This document shows positions 1 to 8,218 of a stretch of DNA of 64,000 nt, one piece after another. Source of the stretch: Dyadobacter sp. CY356 (lineage in GTDB: Bacteria > Bacteroidota > Bacteroidia > Cytophagales > Spirosomataceae); NCBI RefSeq assembly GCF_021440195.1, contig NZ_JAJTSZ010000012.1, positions 106,579-170,578 on the forward strand, written 5' to 3'. A program made the translations under genes and the position numbers. Position 1 is the first letter of the stretch. The number at the start of each line of letters is the position of its first letter. The notes beneath the pieces are model-generated. The model did no database searches, was not told the origin of the DNA, and was given only the letters and a program-made list of their open reading frames with translations.

Positions 1-422
1 TCACTTTCCTGCTCCACCATCAGAATGGATTTGGCAATTGAGAACAGAGGCGTGATTCCGCTTCCCGCGCCAATAAAAACAACCTGACGGGTTTGGTCAT
101 CCTCCTGTTTTGGAAAAAATATTCCCATGGGCTCCATGGCTTCAAGCACGTCGTCCACTTTTATAGTATCCAATAAATAATTGGAAGCAAAACCACCAGG
201 AACACGTTTAATAGTGATGGCCAGGGAAACATCAGTATAAGGAGAACTGGACATGGAGTAGGAACGGCGCACTTTCTTGTCTCCATCCGGCAAAAGCAAA
301 GTAATAAATTGTCCGGGACGATAAGCTACTACTTCATTCAGAGGATGCCAAAAATGGATTGTAGCTGCATCTTCCGTTTCCTTTTCTATTTCTTTAACCT
401 TTAAAAAATAATATTTGCTCAT
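1..422 (-). CDS. FNR-family flavin oxidoreductase (PaaE-like), cut by window edge
   Basis: This is the N-terminal 140 residues of a ferredoxin-NADP reductase-like protein; the C-terminus lies outside the window. I translated it by hand from the ATG at 422-420 (MSKYYFLKVKEI). The FAD-binding barrel shows YRPGQF followed by RRSYSMSSSP, the RxYS motif that contacts flavin in this family. The start of the NAD(P)-binding domain follows, with VVFIGAGSGITP. Family knowledge: such proteins (PaaE/PaaK, Hcp reductase, flavohaemoglobin reductase domains) pass electrons from NAD(P)H through FAD, often to a C-terminal 2Fe-2S domain. That domain would be off the edge, so the exact subfamily cannot be fixed. 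A repeat shared with the atpC leader lies directly upstream of the start codon. Confidence 0.85.
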   Translation of the reverse strand, partial: MSKYYFLKVKEIEKETEDAATIHFWHPLNEVVAYRPGQFITLLLPDGDKKVRRSYSMSSSPYTDVSLAITIKRVPGGFASNYLLDTIKVDDVLEAMEPMGIFFPKQEDDQTRQVVFIGAGSGITPLFSIAKSILMVEQES

Positions 423-435
423 GGTGATTTGGCGG

Positions 436-466
436 TCGGCTTTCGGCTATCAGCAGTCAGCTTTTT
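436..466 (-). repeat. Short dispersed leader repeat, copy 1
   Basis: Read on the minus strand, the block AAAAGCTGACTGCTGATAGC followed by CGAAAGCCGA ends 13 bases before the ATG of the flavin reductase. A near-identical block lies just upstream of atpC at 36041-36071 in the same orientation relative to its gene. Differences are mainly transitions. The repeat is built from AGC/GCT-rich half-sites. Confidence 0.6.
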
Positions 467-531
467 GATATTTCAGAGTTTATGGTGCTTTTTATCTCTA
501 ACAATAAATGAATAAAGGTAATTCGCTTATC

Positions 532-569
532 AAAAGAAAAAGCCTCATGGAGTTGAAAATCCATGAGGC
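532..569 (-). terminator. Intrinsic terminator of the aminotransferase gene
   Basis: A perfect 10-bp stem (GCCTCATGGA at 542-551 with TCCATGAGGC at 560-569) encloses an 8-base loop. On the minus strand it is followed by TTTTTCTTTT. It lies 23 bases past the aminotransferase stop codon. Confidence 0.85.
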
Positions 570-591
570 CCCGGAATAAATTTATTCTATG

Positions 592-1809
592 TTATTTCAA
601 AGTTGCAACCGCGTCTTTGATTCTTTGCACTGCTTCTGCCAAGGATTCGTCAGAGGCTGCTGTTGAAATCCGGATGCAATTTGGCGCACCAAAACCTGAA
701 CCAGCAACGGTTGAAACGTAAGAATTATTCAGCAACCAATTACAGAAATCATCCGAATCTTTGATAAGATTTGTGCCGTCCGATTTACCGAAGTAATAAC
801 TTACATCAGGAAATGCGTAAAATGCTCCGTCCGGTACATTTACTTTAAAACCAGGAATTTCTTTCAGCAAACCAACAACAAGGTCACGACGACGGGCATA
901 TGCTTTTGTCATCTCTCTTGTCGTATCCAAAGGCCCGTTGAATGCAGCGGTAGCCGCTTTCTGAGCTATTGAATTTGTTCCTGATGTAACTTGCCCCTGC
1001 AATTTCTCAACACCATCAGCGATCCATTTTGCAGCACCGATAAATCCGATTCTCCATCCCGTCATAGCGAATCCTTTTGCTACTCCGTTCACGGTAATCA
1101 CGCGATCTTTCAAAGCAGGAATTGATCCCATGCTGAAATGTCCTTCTTCTGTGAAGTTGATATATTCGTAGATCTCGTCAGCCAAAACATAAATTCCTTC
1201 ATGTTTTTCCAAAACAGCACCAATTTCTCTCAACTCGGCTTCTGAATAAACAGCACCTGTTGGGTTATTTGGAGAAGCATACATCACAACCTTCGTACGA
1301 GGCGTAATAGCAGCTTCCATTTGTGCAGCCGTAACTTTGAAACCGTTTTCAAAAGCACCTTCCACAATCACAGATTTTCCTTCTGCAAGTTTTACCATTT
1401 CGGAATAACTAACCCAGTAAGGAGCGAAGATCAATACTTCGTCGCCCGGATTAACCAAAACCTGGATCACGTTGGCCAGAGAATGTTTAGCTCCCGTAGA
1501 AACTACAATATTTTCAGGTTTCCAATCTATATTATTGTCGCGCTTTAGCTTATCAGCAATCGCCTTTCGTAAGTCAGGGTAACCTGCTACCGGCGAGTAT
1601 CCATGAAATCCATCGTCAATTGCCTTCTTGGCAGCCTCGCAGATGAATGCGGGCGTTTTGAAGTCTGGCTCTCCCACGCTCAGACTGATCACTTTGTGGC
1701 CTTGGGCAGCCAATTCACGGGCCATTTTCGTCATTGCCAACGTTGAAGATTCTTCGAGGGCATTGATACGGTCGGCCAGCACCTGGGTTTGCTCTGCTAC
1801 TGCGGACAT
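592..1809 (-). CDS. Class I/II PLP-dependent aminotransferase (aspartate aminotransferase type)
   Basis: A 405-residue fold-type I aminotransferase, full length for the family. It moves amino groups between an amino acid (probably aspartate or a related substrate) and 2-oxoglutarate in the cytoplasm. Visible motifs are SLSVGEPDF near residue 42, NNPTG at 181-185, DEIYE at 211-215 and VAKGFAMTGWRIG around 243-255, where Lys245 should form the Schiff base with PLP. NCIRISTA near the C-terminus supplies the arginine that binds the substrate carboxylate. The start ATG at 1809 fits the family N-terminus. The gene ends at its own terminator and appears monocistronic. Substrate choice (aspartate, prephenate or another) cannot be read from sequence alone. 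Confidence 0.93.
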   Translation of the reverse strand: MSAVAEQTQVLADRINALEESSTLAMTKMARELAAQGHKVISLSVGEPDFKTPAFICEAAKKAIDDGFHGYSPVAGYPDLRKAIADKLKRDNNIDWKPENIVVSTGAKHSLANVIQVLVNPGDEVLIFAPYWVSYSEMVKLAEGKSVIVEGAFENGFKVTAAQMEAAITPRTKVVMYASPNNPTGAVYSEAELREIGAVLEKHEGIYVLADEIYEYINFTEEGHFSMGSIPALKDRVITVNGVAKGFAMTGWRIGFIGAAKWIADGVEKLQGQVTSGTNSIAQKAATAAFNGPLDTTREMTKAYARRRDLVVGLLKEIPGFKVNVPDGAFYAFPDVSYYFGKSDGTNLIKDSDDFCNWLLNNSYVSTVAGSGFGAPNCIRISTAASDESLAEAVQRIKDAVATLK

Positions 1810-2019
1810 TGCAACAAAAATTAAGTTAAATGAAAATATTTCATTTGAGATTCAGACCTGTCGCAGGTCAATATCAACAAATTGCCCGCAAAGTTAGGGC
1901 TTTTTTGGAAGAGTTGAAGAAATAGGAGGTCTTAAAGAAAAAAAAGAATTTATGCCTGACTATTTCAAGTATCATAAACCAGATATTCGGAGATAAAATA
2001 TTCGTCGTGAATTGGTTGG

Positions 2020-2814
2020 CTATCTTCTTACTTCAATAGAATTTTGTGTAATTACTTTTAATTCATCAGGGTTAAAAATTAACGGTTCAATGGCATTATC
2101 GATGTTTTCAAGTTTGATAAGAATACCATTTAAAGGCTTTTCTTCGATTTGGTTAACGATTTCTCCAAATGACCGGATTGTGTCAATACTTTGTGTCGCT
2201 GCAAAAACCTGAACGTTTAAACGTTCAGAAATTTCAAAAATCATATCCCACATCGCTTCCTGCACTGAATAATGTATGCCATTTTCAATTTCATCGATCA
2301 ATATGATTCCATTTTCGGAGGTACTTAAAGCGAGTAAAACAGTAAGGATACGGTGAATTCCATTTCCCATGCGCAAGAGCGCAACATTTTTACCATTTTT
2401 GAATGTAGCGATCGGGTTTTTTAAATTATCTGCTACAAAATCAATTTCCATGATCCGGTCATCCATAATTTTTAGACATTTCAAGGCCTTTTCACGAATA
2501 AGGTCAGAAAAGATATCAAAGGTATTTTGTCTTAAAAAACTCTGGATACTGGAATGTGAACCAATAAACTTCACATAAGAGGAAAAAAAGATTTCATCTT
2601 CAGACAGCAGACCAGGAGCCAGATCGTCGATGATAAGTTTATCCTCGGGAAGGAATTCATTTTGAGAAGAATAGAAATTTATTGATTCAAGGAAATTCGT
2701 TTTACCTGTATTATTCTTGCCAATAATCAGATTAACACGACTTAATGAATCGATATTGAGATTTTTAAGATTGCGGAAATTCTGTATTTCTATCGAAGTG
2801 ATCATTTCTTTCAA
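2020..2814 (-). CDS. AAA/ABC-type ATPase (RecF/OLD-like AAA_15 group)
   Basis: A 264-residue single-domain ATPase of the SMC/RecF-like superfamily. It begins with the typical ITSIEIQNFRNLKNL strand. Walker A is GKNNTGKTN (32-40), an ABC-signature-like LLRMGNGIHRI lies at about 146-156, Walker B is IILIDEIENGIH (170-181), and AATQS near 205 resembles the switch strand. Members of this group are often nuclease partners, as in OLD or Gabija-like systems, but no TOPRIM domain or nuclease gene is visible here. The chain is short, roughly 100 residues below many stand-alone relatives. Met4 is an alternative start. It lies 39 bases downstream of the Omp85-like gene on the same strand and may be co-transcribed, although no functional link is obvious. 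Physiological role unknown. Confidence 0.8.
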   Translation of the reverse strand: MKEMITSIEIQNFRNLKNLNIDSLSRVNLIIGKNNTGKTNFLESINFYSSQNEFLPEDKLIIDDLAPGLLSEDEIFFSSYVKFIGSHSSIQSFLRQNTFDIFSDLIREKALKCLKIMDDRIMEIDFVADNLKNPIATFKNGKNVALLRMGNGIHRILTVLLALSTSENGIILIDEIENGIHYSVQEAMWDMIFEISERLNVQVFAATQSIDTIRSFGEIVNQIEEKPLNGILIKLENIDNAIEPLIFNPDELKVITQNSIEVRR

Positions 2815-2853
2815 GTTTCCTGATCACCAAATCTAATTAAGAACAAGTTATAT

Positions 2854-4137
2854 TTAAAATACTTCTCCCAGATTTACAAACAAACCTCTCGAACCGTTTG
2901 CCCCAAAACCATAATCAATAGCAATATTTGTTCTGGAAGCTTTATTGATTTTAACACGGATACCCAAGCCAACACCAGGCGCAACTTTATCGAATTTTTT
3001 GGTAGGCCAGTTGGAAAAACTTTGCGCATTCCCAAATACAACACCACCAAGCAATCCGTTTTGAGTCAATGAAAATCTATATTCTGTTTCAAAATATAAC
3101 ATATTAGGACTGCGGAATCTACCCTGGATGTATCCCCGGCCGGTGTTATTTGAAGGATCCCAACTTGTGCTAGGCAAATCAAGATACGGTGGTTTTCCGG
3201 ATAATGTCAACCAGTTAAAATCCCAGAAAGCCAGCGTATTACGGCTTCCTCTCGGAAAATTTACATATTTACGTAACTCTAAAACCAGAGATTGCCAGTT
3301 TGTATTACTGCCTAAAACAGTCAGATTGTTTCTGTAACGCGCATTGGCATAAAGTCCGGCGATCGGATTTATCGAATTTTTTCTGTTATCAAAAAGGATA
3401 TTGGCAACCAGTCCGGAAGATACTGATTTGGGACGCAGTCCATATCTGGAGACATCTTCGTTGCTTCCTTCCTCTTTGATTTTCCACCGATAATCCAGCA
3501 AATAACCGATTCCCATATACAAAGAGCCGCCTACTTTTTTTAAAACCGTTTGGTGCATTCGAATATGAGAATAATCGATTCTGTCTGCATTGGCTATAAG
3601 GCTATGACCTCCAAGACCATAAGTATCCTGTGGATATTTGAAATATCGCCAGTCGAAAATAATATTATAGCCATTATCTTTCGTCCAGATGTTGGCTATA
3701 ACCGGTATCGTGATCTGATTGTATTGAGTATAATTGAAACTTGTGCTGATACTTGAAATGTTGGTCGTAGCAGTATCGCTTAAATAAAATGCCGCATTTG
3801 CACTTAATAAACCAACCACGCCGGTTGATAAAGTATACCCAACAGCGGGAACCATGGAATAAAGAATCTTCCCCGATTTTTTCTCTTTCAGTTTAAAACT
3901 TTCCCTTTTACTCTTTTTTCGTAACTGTCCGAGCACGTCCATAATGTCCTTTTCTTCTACTTTTTTATCAGCAGGAGCCGAACTATCAGGATTAACCGTT
4001 GTTTCAATCCCTATTGAATTATCAACGGGTGCTACGACCTGTGCCTGAACTTCAACGTAGAAAGCCCCACAAAATAATATAATAATAAAACTGAAAAAGG
4101 CTTTAAACAAGTCGGGAATTCGGTTAAATGAGATCAA
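2854..4137 (-). CDS. BamA/TamA-like outer membrane protein (Omp85 barrel)
   Basis: A 427-residue secreted protein. An N-terminal hydrophobic segment ending in VQAQ is consistent with a signal peptide. A charged linker follows (about 35-90, including KKSKRESFKLKEKKSG), then a beta-rich domain. The C-terminal half has barrel hallmarks: VANILFDNRKNSINPIAGLY, GRGYIQGRFRSPN near residue 335, and KFDKVAPGVGLGIRVKINKA before a final strand ending in Phe. This matches the bacterial surface antigen (D15/Omp85) domain common in Bacteroidota. No POTRA repeats are evident, so it is probably not the essential BamA. It may be a lipase-associated or unassigned Omp85 member. Function inferred only at fold level. 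Confidence 0.8.
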   Translation of the reverse strand: MISFNRIPDLFKAFFSFIIILFCGAFYVEVQAQVVAPVDNSIGIETTVNPDSSAPADKKVEEKDIMDVLGQLRKKSKRESFKLKEKKSGKILYSMVPAVGYTLSTGVVGLLSANAAFYLSDTATTNISSISTSFNYTQYNQITIPVIANIWTKDNGYNIIFDWRYFKYPQDTYGLGGHSLIANADRIDYSHIRMHQTVLKKVGGSLYMGIGYLLDYRWKIKEEGSNEDVSRYGLRPKSVSSGLVANILFDNRKNSINPIAGLYANARYRNNLTVLGSNTNWQSLVLELRKYVNFPRGSRNTLAFWDFNWLTLSGKPPYLDLPSTSWDPSNNTGRGYIQGRFRSPNMLYFETEYRFSLTQNGLLGGVVFGNAQSFSNWPTKKFDKVAPGVGLGIRVKINKASRTNIAIDYGFGANGSRGLFVNLGEVF

Positions 4138-4230
4138 ATTTAGTTCAAAATAAAAAATCCATGCCTGGAATAAAAAGATCTAAGTATTTTCTAACTGTAA
4201 TTTAAGATGACAATTTCAATAAATATAAAA

Positions 4231-4268
4231 TAAAAAAGCTGCCAGCTCTATAAAGAACCGGCAGCTTT
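4231..4268 (-). terminator. Intrinsic terminator of icd
   Basis: AAAGCTGCC (4235-4243) pairs with GGCAGCTTT (4260-4268). On the minus strand the stem is followed by a T-run. It lies just past the isocitrate dehydrogenase stop codon. Confidence 0.85.
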
Positions 4269-4289
4269 CCATGATATTTCTAAAATAAT

Positions 4290-5501
4290 TTAAGCCAATG
4301 CAGCTTGCAAATTATCGTTAATCGCTTCTAGGAATTCCTCTGTATAAAGATAATGCTCTCCGTGATTCACTTTGTTTCCGTGAATACAAACAGCCAAATC
4401 TTTTGTCATTTTACCGCTTTCAACCGTTTCGATACAAACTCTTTCCAAAGTCTGGCAGAAATCGATAAGCTCCTGGTTGCCGTCTTGTTTTCCACGGAAT
4501 TCAAGTCCACGCGTCCATGCAAAAATTGAAGCAATTGGATTTGTAGAAGTTGGTCTTCCTTTTTGGTGCTCGCGGTAGTGACGTGTCACCGTTCCGTGTG
4601 CAGCCTCAGCTTCCAGTGTTTGTCCATCCGGAGTCAACAAAACAGAAGTCATCAAACCAAGAGAACCAAATCCTTGTGCAACTGTATCTGACTGAACGTC
4701 ACCATCATAGTTTTTACAAGCCCAAACAAAGTTACCTTCCCATTTAAGTGCAGAAGCAACCATGTCATCAATCAGACGGTGCTCGTAGTGTACTTTTCCT
4801 GCAAATTCAGCATCGTAAACTTCCTGGAAAATATCTTTGAAACGACCATCGTATTTTTTCAAAATGGTGTTTTTTGTAGAAAGGTATAAAGGCCATCCTT
4901 TGCCCATTGCTACATTGAAACAAGAACGCGCAAATCCACGGATCGACTCGTCCACGTTATACATCGCCATGGCAACACCTGGTCCCTGGAACTGATACAC
5001 TTCGTGCTCAATCACTTGCCCGTCTTCTCCTTCAAACTTAACGGTAAGTTTCCCTTTTCCTGGTACAACGAAATCTGTTGCTTTGTACTGATCACCAAAA
5101 GCGTGGCGACCAACGATGATAGGAGCAGTCCAGTTTGTTACCAGACGAGGCACGTTGCTCATTACGATAGGCTCACGGAAAACAGTTCCATCCAAAATGT
5201 TACGGATCGTTCCGTTTGGAGATTTCCACATTTGTTTCAGATTGAACTCCGTTACGCGGTCTTCATCAGGCGTAATGGTAGCGCATTTGATACCTACACC
5301 ATATTCTTTAATCGCATTCGCAGCGTCGATCGTAACCTGATCGTTGGTTTCATCGCGATATTCAACACCTAGATCGTAGTATTTGATATCTACGTCAAGG
5401 TATGGTAAAATAAGTTTTTCTTTGATAAACTTCCAGATGATACGAGTCATCTCATCTCCGTCCAATTCTACTACGGGATTTGCAACTTTAATTTTGCTCA
5501 T
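4290..5501 (-). CDS. icd: NADP-dependent isocitrate dehydrogenase
   Basis: A 403-residue enzyme that oxidatively decarboxylates isocitrate to 2-oxoglutarate with NADP+ in the TCA cycle. The sequence resembles the homodimeric type found in eukaryotes (IDH1/IDH2) and in many Bacteroidota. Evidence is NPVVELDGDEMTR at the N-terminus, KCATITPDE at 72-80, SPNGTIRN at 94-101 in the substrate loop, DDMVASALKW with metal-binding aspartates, and EAAHGTVTRHYREHQKG near residue 307, whose HGTVTRHYR segment fits NADP specificity. Length is normal. It has its own terminator and a 273-base divergent upstream region shared with the 5-formyl-THF cyclo-ligase gene, so it is probably monocistronic. Confidence 0.96.
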   Translation of the reverse strand: MSKIKVANPVVELDGDEMTRIIWKFIKEKLILPYLDVDIKYYDLGVEYRDETNDQVTIDAANAIKEYGVGIKCATITPDEDRVTEFNLKQMWKSPNGTIRNILDGTVFREPIVMSNVPRLVTNWTAPIIVGRHAFGDQYKATDFVVPGKGKLTVKFEGEDGQVIEHEVYQFQGPGVAMAMYNVDESIRGFARSCFNVAMGKGWPLYLSTKNTILKKYDGRFKDIFQEVYDAEFAGKVHYEHRLIDDMVASALKWEGNFVWACKNYDGDVQSDTVAQGFGSLGLMTSVLLTPDGQTLEAEAAHGTVTRHYREHQKGRPTSTNPIASIFAWTRGLEFRGKQDGNQELIDFCQTLERVCIETVESGKMTKDLAVCIHGNKVNHGEHYLYTEEFLEAINDNLQAALA

Positions 5502-5774
5502 GATTATTATTTACTATTCGAAAGTTAAAGATATTGAAATGCGACGGTGAAAGTACAAATAATAGACTAAAAAGGCGAAACAGAACAGGAAGTTAGTTTG
5601 AATTTATCATTCATTCTTTCAAATTTTGCAATACCTCAGTGCAATTACTATCCTTTAAAAAGCAACTGTAAACCTGATCTACCCGGTTTCTTATAAAATG
5701 TAAATCATCGCCGGATAAATTTTTTAATATTGACGCCCAATATCATTTCACACCATTAATTTCTGCCCCGCTTT

Positions 5775-6350
5775 ATGAAAAAATCCTTTCTGCGTTCCGA
5801 ATTTTTAAAAAAGCGAAAGGAGCTTTCTGAAAACGAGATTGAAGAAAAAAACGAAGCTATTTTAAAAAATTGTGCGCTTTTTTTCAAAAGCAGTGTAGCC
5901 AAAAAAATACACATATTTCTACCCCAAACCGGTAAAAATGAAATTGATACCTGGCGTATTATTTCTTTTCTTCAAAGTTTTGATCAGATAAAAATTATTT
6001 CTCCGCGAATTATTTCGGGCACTAAGGAAATGGAACATTATCTGTTAACCCCTGAAACCATACTAATCAATAATCAATGGCAAATTCCGGAGCCAGATCC
6101 GGAAACTTCACTTAAAGTGTTGCCAAATGATATTGATGCTGTGTTTTTACCACTTTTAGCATTTGATAAAAAAGGGTTTCGGGTTGGTTATGGAGGAGGT
6201 TATTACGATCGTTTTTTAGTGCATTGCAGGCCAGATGTTGTTAAAATAGGATTATCATTTTTTGATCCGGTGGATGAAATTACTGAAATTGATGCTTTTG
6301 ATGTGCCTATGGATTATTGTGTTACACCTTTGGAGATTGTGCAGTTTTAG
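5775..6350 (+). CDS. 5-formyltetrahydrofolate cyclo-ligase
   Basis: A 191-residue enzyme that converts 5-formyl-THF to 5,10-methenyl-THF using ATP, returning the stored folate to one-carbon metabolism. The family signature GFRVGYGGGYYDRF lies at 134-147. The N-terminus MKKSFLRSEFLKKRKELSE has the usual basic helix, and the length matches the YgfA/MTHFS family. It is transcribed divergently from icd and followed by a repeat-rich spacer. Confidence 0.93.
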   Translation: MKKSFLRSEFLKKRKELSENEIEEKNEAILKNCALFFKSSVAKKIHIFLPQTGKNEIDTWRIISFLQSFDQIKIISPRIISGTKEMEHYLLTPETILINNQWQIPEPDPETSLKVLPNDIDAVFLPLLAFDKKGFRVGYGGGYYDRFLVHCRPDVVKIGLSFFDPVDEITEIDAFDVPMDYCVTPLEIVQF

Positions 6351-6407
6351 TAAGTGTGTTTAATATTGAGGAGAGATTAATTGATGGTAATTATGATTTT
6401 GCCAAGG

Positions 6408-6481
6408 TTATGTCACCCGTTCCGGGTTAGGGAAAATCCTTGCATAATGAGCTACTATAATAATTTTATCCCTTCGGGATT
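6408..6481 (+). repeat. REPIN-like repeat family A, copy 1
   Basis: A roughly 73-bp unit with a palindrome at each end: ACCCGTTCCGGGT near 6415-6427 and ATCCCTTCGGGAT at 6468-6480. An inner stretch CTATAATAAT precedes the second palindrome. Its reverse complement matches copy 2 at 6639-6712, so the pair forms an inverted repeat about 155 bp apart. Apart from copies 1 and 2 and the asd promoter, I see nothing else in the 6351-6908 spacer. Confidence 0.75.
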
Positions 6482-6638
6482 GTGATGTGAAAGAATATTT
6501 ATGCTCACTTATTTTTTTATCAAAATCTCAACCTTGATTATAAAGGAAATTTGGTTGTGGTTTTTTCCGATATAAAATTTCATTTCGAAATTCAATTATC
6601 TGATTTTTTTTTCGTGTACAACAATTCGCCCTTCTCAC

Positions 6639-6712
6639 AATCCCGAAGGGATGACATTATTATAGAAAAATTACGAACCTGAATCCTCTAAAACCCCAAC
6701 GGGGTGACATAT
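6639..6712 (-). repeat. REPIN-like repeat family A, copy 2 (inverted to copy 1)
   Basis: It begins AATCCCGAAGGGATGACATT and continues with ATTATAG, then after a variable middle ends in ACCCCAACGGGGTGACATA. The two palindromes match those of copy 1 in inverted orientation, and the same unit recurs at 38520 and 38636. Confidence 0.75.
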
Positions 6713-6797
6713 GAATTATGGAATAATCAACTTCATTTTCCAACAAATTGAAATTCTCAAATTTATCATCCAACGCATTTGTACAATAAAAACATTA

Positions 6798-6825
6798 TTT
6801 GTTATCAATTTTCATCGTAAATTTG
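6798..6825 (+). promoter_or_regulatory. Bacteroidota-type promoter for asd
   Basis: TTTG at 6798-6801 and TAAATTTG at 6818-6825 with 16 bases between. The -7 box is a perfect TAnnTTTG; the spacer is slightly short compared with the usual 17-20. Predicted transcription starts about 75-80 bases before the chosen asd start codon. Confidence 0.5.
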
Positions 6826-6908
6826 CACCACTTTTCGGAAAGAGCTTATTTTGACTAAATCCGTTGAGTTACAACAATTTTACAAATCACATTAATCCTG
6901 GTTTTAGA

Positions 6909-7919
6909 ATGAAAATCGCAGTAGTAGGCGCTACCGGTCTGGTGGGCGGCGAAATCCTCAAAGTGCTCGAAGAGCGTAATTTCCCGGTGACGGAATTATT
7001 GGCCGTTGCATCTGAAAGATCTGTTGGTAAGGAAGTTACATTCAAGGGTAAACAGATTAAGGTAATCGGATTTGAGGATGCCATTGCAGCTAAACCTGAA
7101 ATTGCGATATTCTCGGCTGGTGGCAGTACTTCTCTAGAACTGGCTCCAAGATTTGCTGCGGCTGGAATTACTGTTATCGACAACTCATCTGCATGGAGAA
7201 TGGACCCTACGAAAAAACTCGTAGTACCAGAAATTAATGCGGTGACGCTGACAAAAGAAGATAAAATTATAGCGAATCCAAACTGCTCAACCATTCAGAT
7301 GGTAGTGGTTTTGAATCCGTTACATCAAAAATATAAAATTAAACGGGTTGTCGTTTCAACTTATCAATCTGTAACAGGTACTGGTAAAGCGGCTGTCGAT
7401 CAGCTATTTGCAGAACGTTCAGGCGATAGCAGCGTATCAAAAGTTTATCCGCATCCGATCGACTTAAACGTATTGCCGCATATCGACGTTTTCCTTGACA
7501 ATGGTTATACCAAAGAGGAAATGAAGATGACGAATGAGACGAAGAAAATTATGGGAGACGATAGTATTGCTGTAACGGCAACAACTGTTCGTATTCCTAC
7601 AATCGGCGGTCACTCGGAAGCTGTTAATATCGAATTTGAAAATGAATTTGATCTGGAAGAAGTTCGTCAGATTTTGAGCGAAGCGGAAGGCGTAATTATT
7701 CAGGACGATCCAAAAAATTTCCTTTATCCAATGCCACTGACAGCACATGGAAAAGACGAAACTTTTGTAGGTCGTATCCGTCGTGATGAATCTCAGCCTA
7801 AAACTTTGAACTTGTGGATCGTTGCAGATAACCTTCGTAAAGGTGCTGCGACAAATACTGTTCAAATCGCAGAATTTCTTGCAAAACACGATCTAGTTGG
7901 TGTGGCTCAGGAAGCTTAA
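6909..7919 (+). CDS. asd: Aspartate-semialdehyde dehydrogenase
   Basis: Reduces aspartyl-4-phosphate to aspartate semialdehyde with NADPH, the branch point to lysine/diaminopimelate, threonine and methionine. I chose the ATG at 6909 rather than the upstream in-frame start at 6864, because the Rossmann strand MKIAVVGATGLVGGEIL begins there in the family. This gives 336 residues. Catalytic Cys126 lies in IIANPNCSTIQ, and the base histidine is in RIPTIGGHSEAV near residue 235. A consensus promoter lies upstream and a strong terminator 20 bases past the stop, so it is a single-gene unit. Confidence 0.95.
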   Translation: MKIAVVGATGLVGGEILKVLEERNFPVTELLAVASERSVGKEVTFKGKQIKVIGFEDAIAAKPEIAIFSAGGSTSLELAPRFAAAGITVIDNSSAWRMDPTKKLVVPEINAVTLTKEDKIIANPNCSTIQMVVVLNPLHQKYKIKRVVVSTYQSVTGTGKAAVDQLFAERSGDSSVSKVYPHPIDLNVLPHIDVFLDNGYTKEEMKMTNETKKIMGDDSIAVTATTVRIPTIGGHSEAVNIEFENEFDLEEVRQILSEAEGVIIQDDPKNFLYPMPLTAHGKDETFVGRIRRDESQPKTLNLWIVADNLRKGAATNTVQIAEFLAKHDLVGVAQEA

Positions 7920-7938
7920 GATTTTCCCAATAGATTAT

Positions 7939-7978
7939 AAAACGAAAAGAGCGGCCTATTGGTCGCTCTTTTCGTTTT
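7939..7978 (+). terminator. Strong terminator after asd
   Basis: A perfect 15-bp stem, AAAACGAAAAGAGCG with CGCTCTTTTCGTTTT, around a 10-base loop. A- and T-rich flanks would let it work in both directions. Confidence 0.88.
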
Positions 7979-8026
7979 ATATGAAAATGATATTTAATTA
8001 TGCGACCAAAATTTCATCATTCAAAT

Positions 8027-8179
8027 CGCTCCATCGGAGCGCCCTTTTATAGCATTAGGATATTGAATCCGGTAATTTTCACGCCATATGAGTGTCCTGG
8101 AAATCACAGGAGGCTCCGATGGAGCCAGGAAATATATTACTTCAATTCATTTCTAGAAACAGGAGGCTCCAAAGGAGCC
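8027..8179. repeat. Palindromic repeat family B, three hairpins
   Basis: Three perfect 6-bp stems with 3-base loops lie in 150 bp: CGCTCCATCGGAGCG at 8027-8041, GGCTCCGATGGAGCC at 8112-8126 and GGCTCCAAAGGAGCC at 8165-8179. The last two are each preceded by CAGGA. This family is distinct from family A. The short open frame across it looks non-coding. Confidence 0.65.
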
Positions 8180-8218
8180 ATTTGTAATCGATGTTTTTGA
8201 TTTAAAGAAATAATATTA

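Noticed and set aside
5004..5372. 122-codon open frame opposite icd
   Set aside because: Shadow of icd with no start context and no protein-like domain.
7464..7889. 141-codon open frame opposite asd
   Set aside because: Complete shadow of a strongly supported gene; cysteine- and phenylalanine-rich noise.
8000..8200. 66-codon open frame in the asd-nuoD spacer
   Set aside because: It runs through the three palindromes of repeat family B and shows no protein-like pattern.
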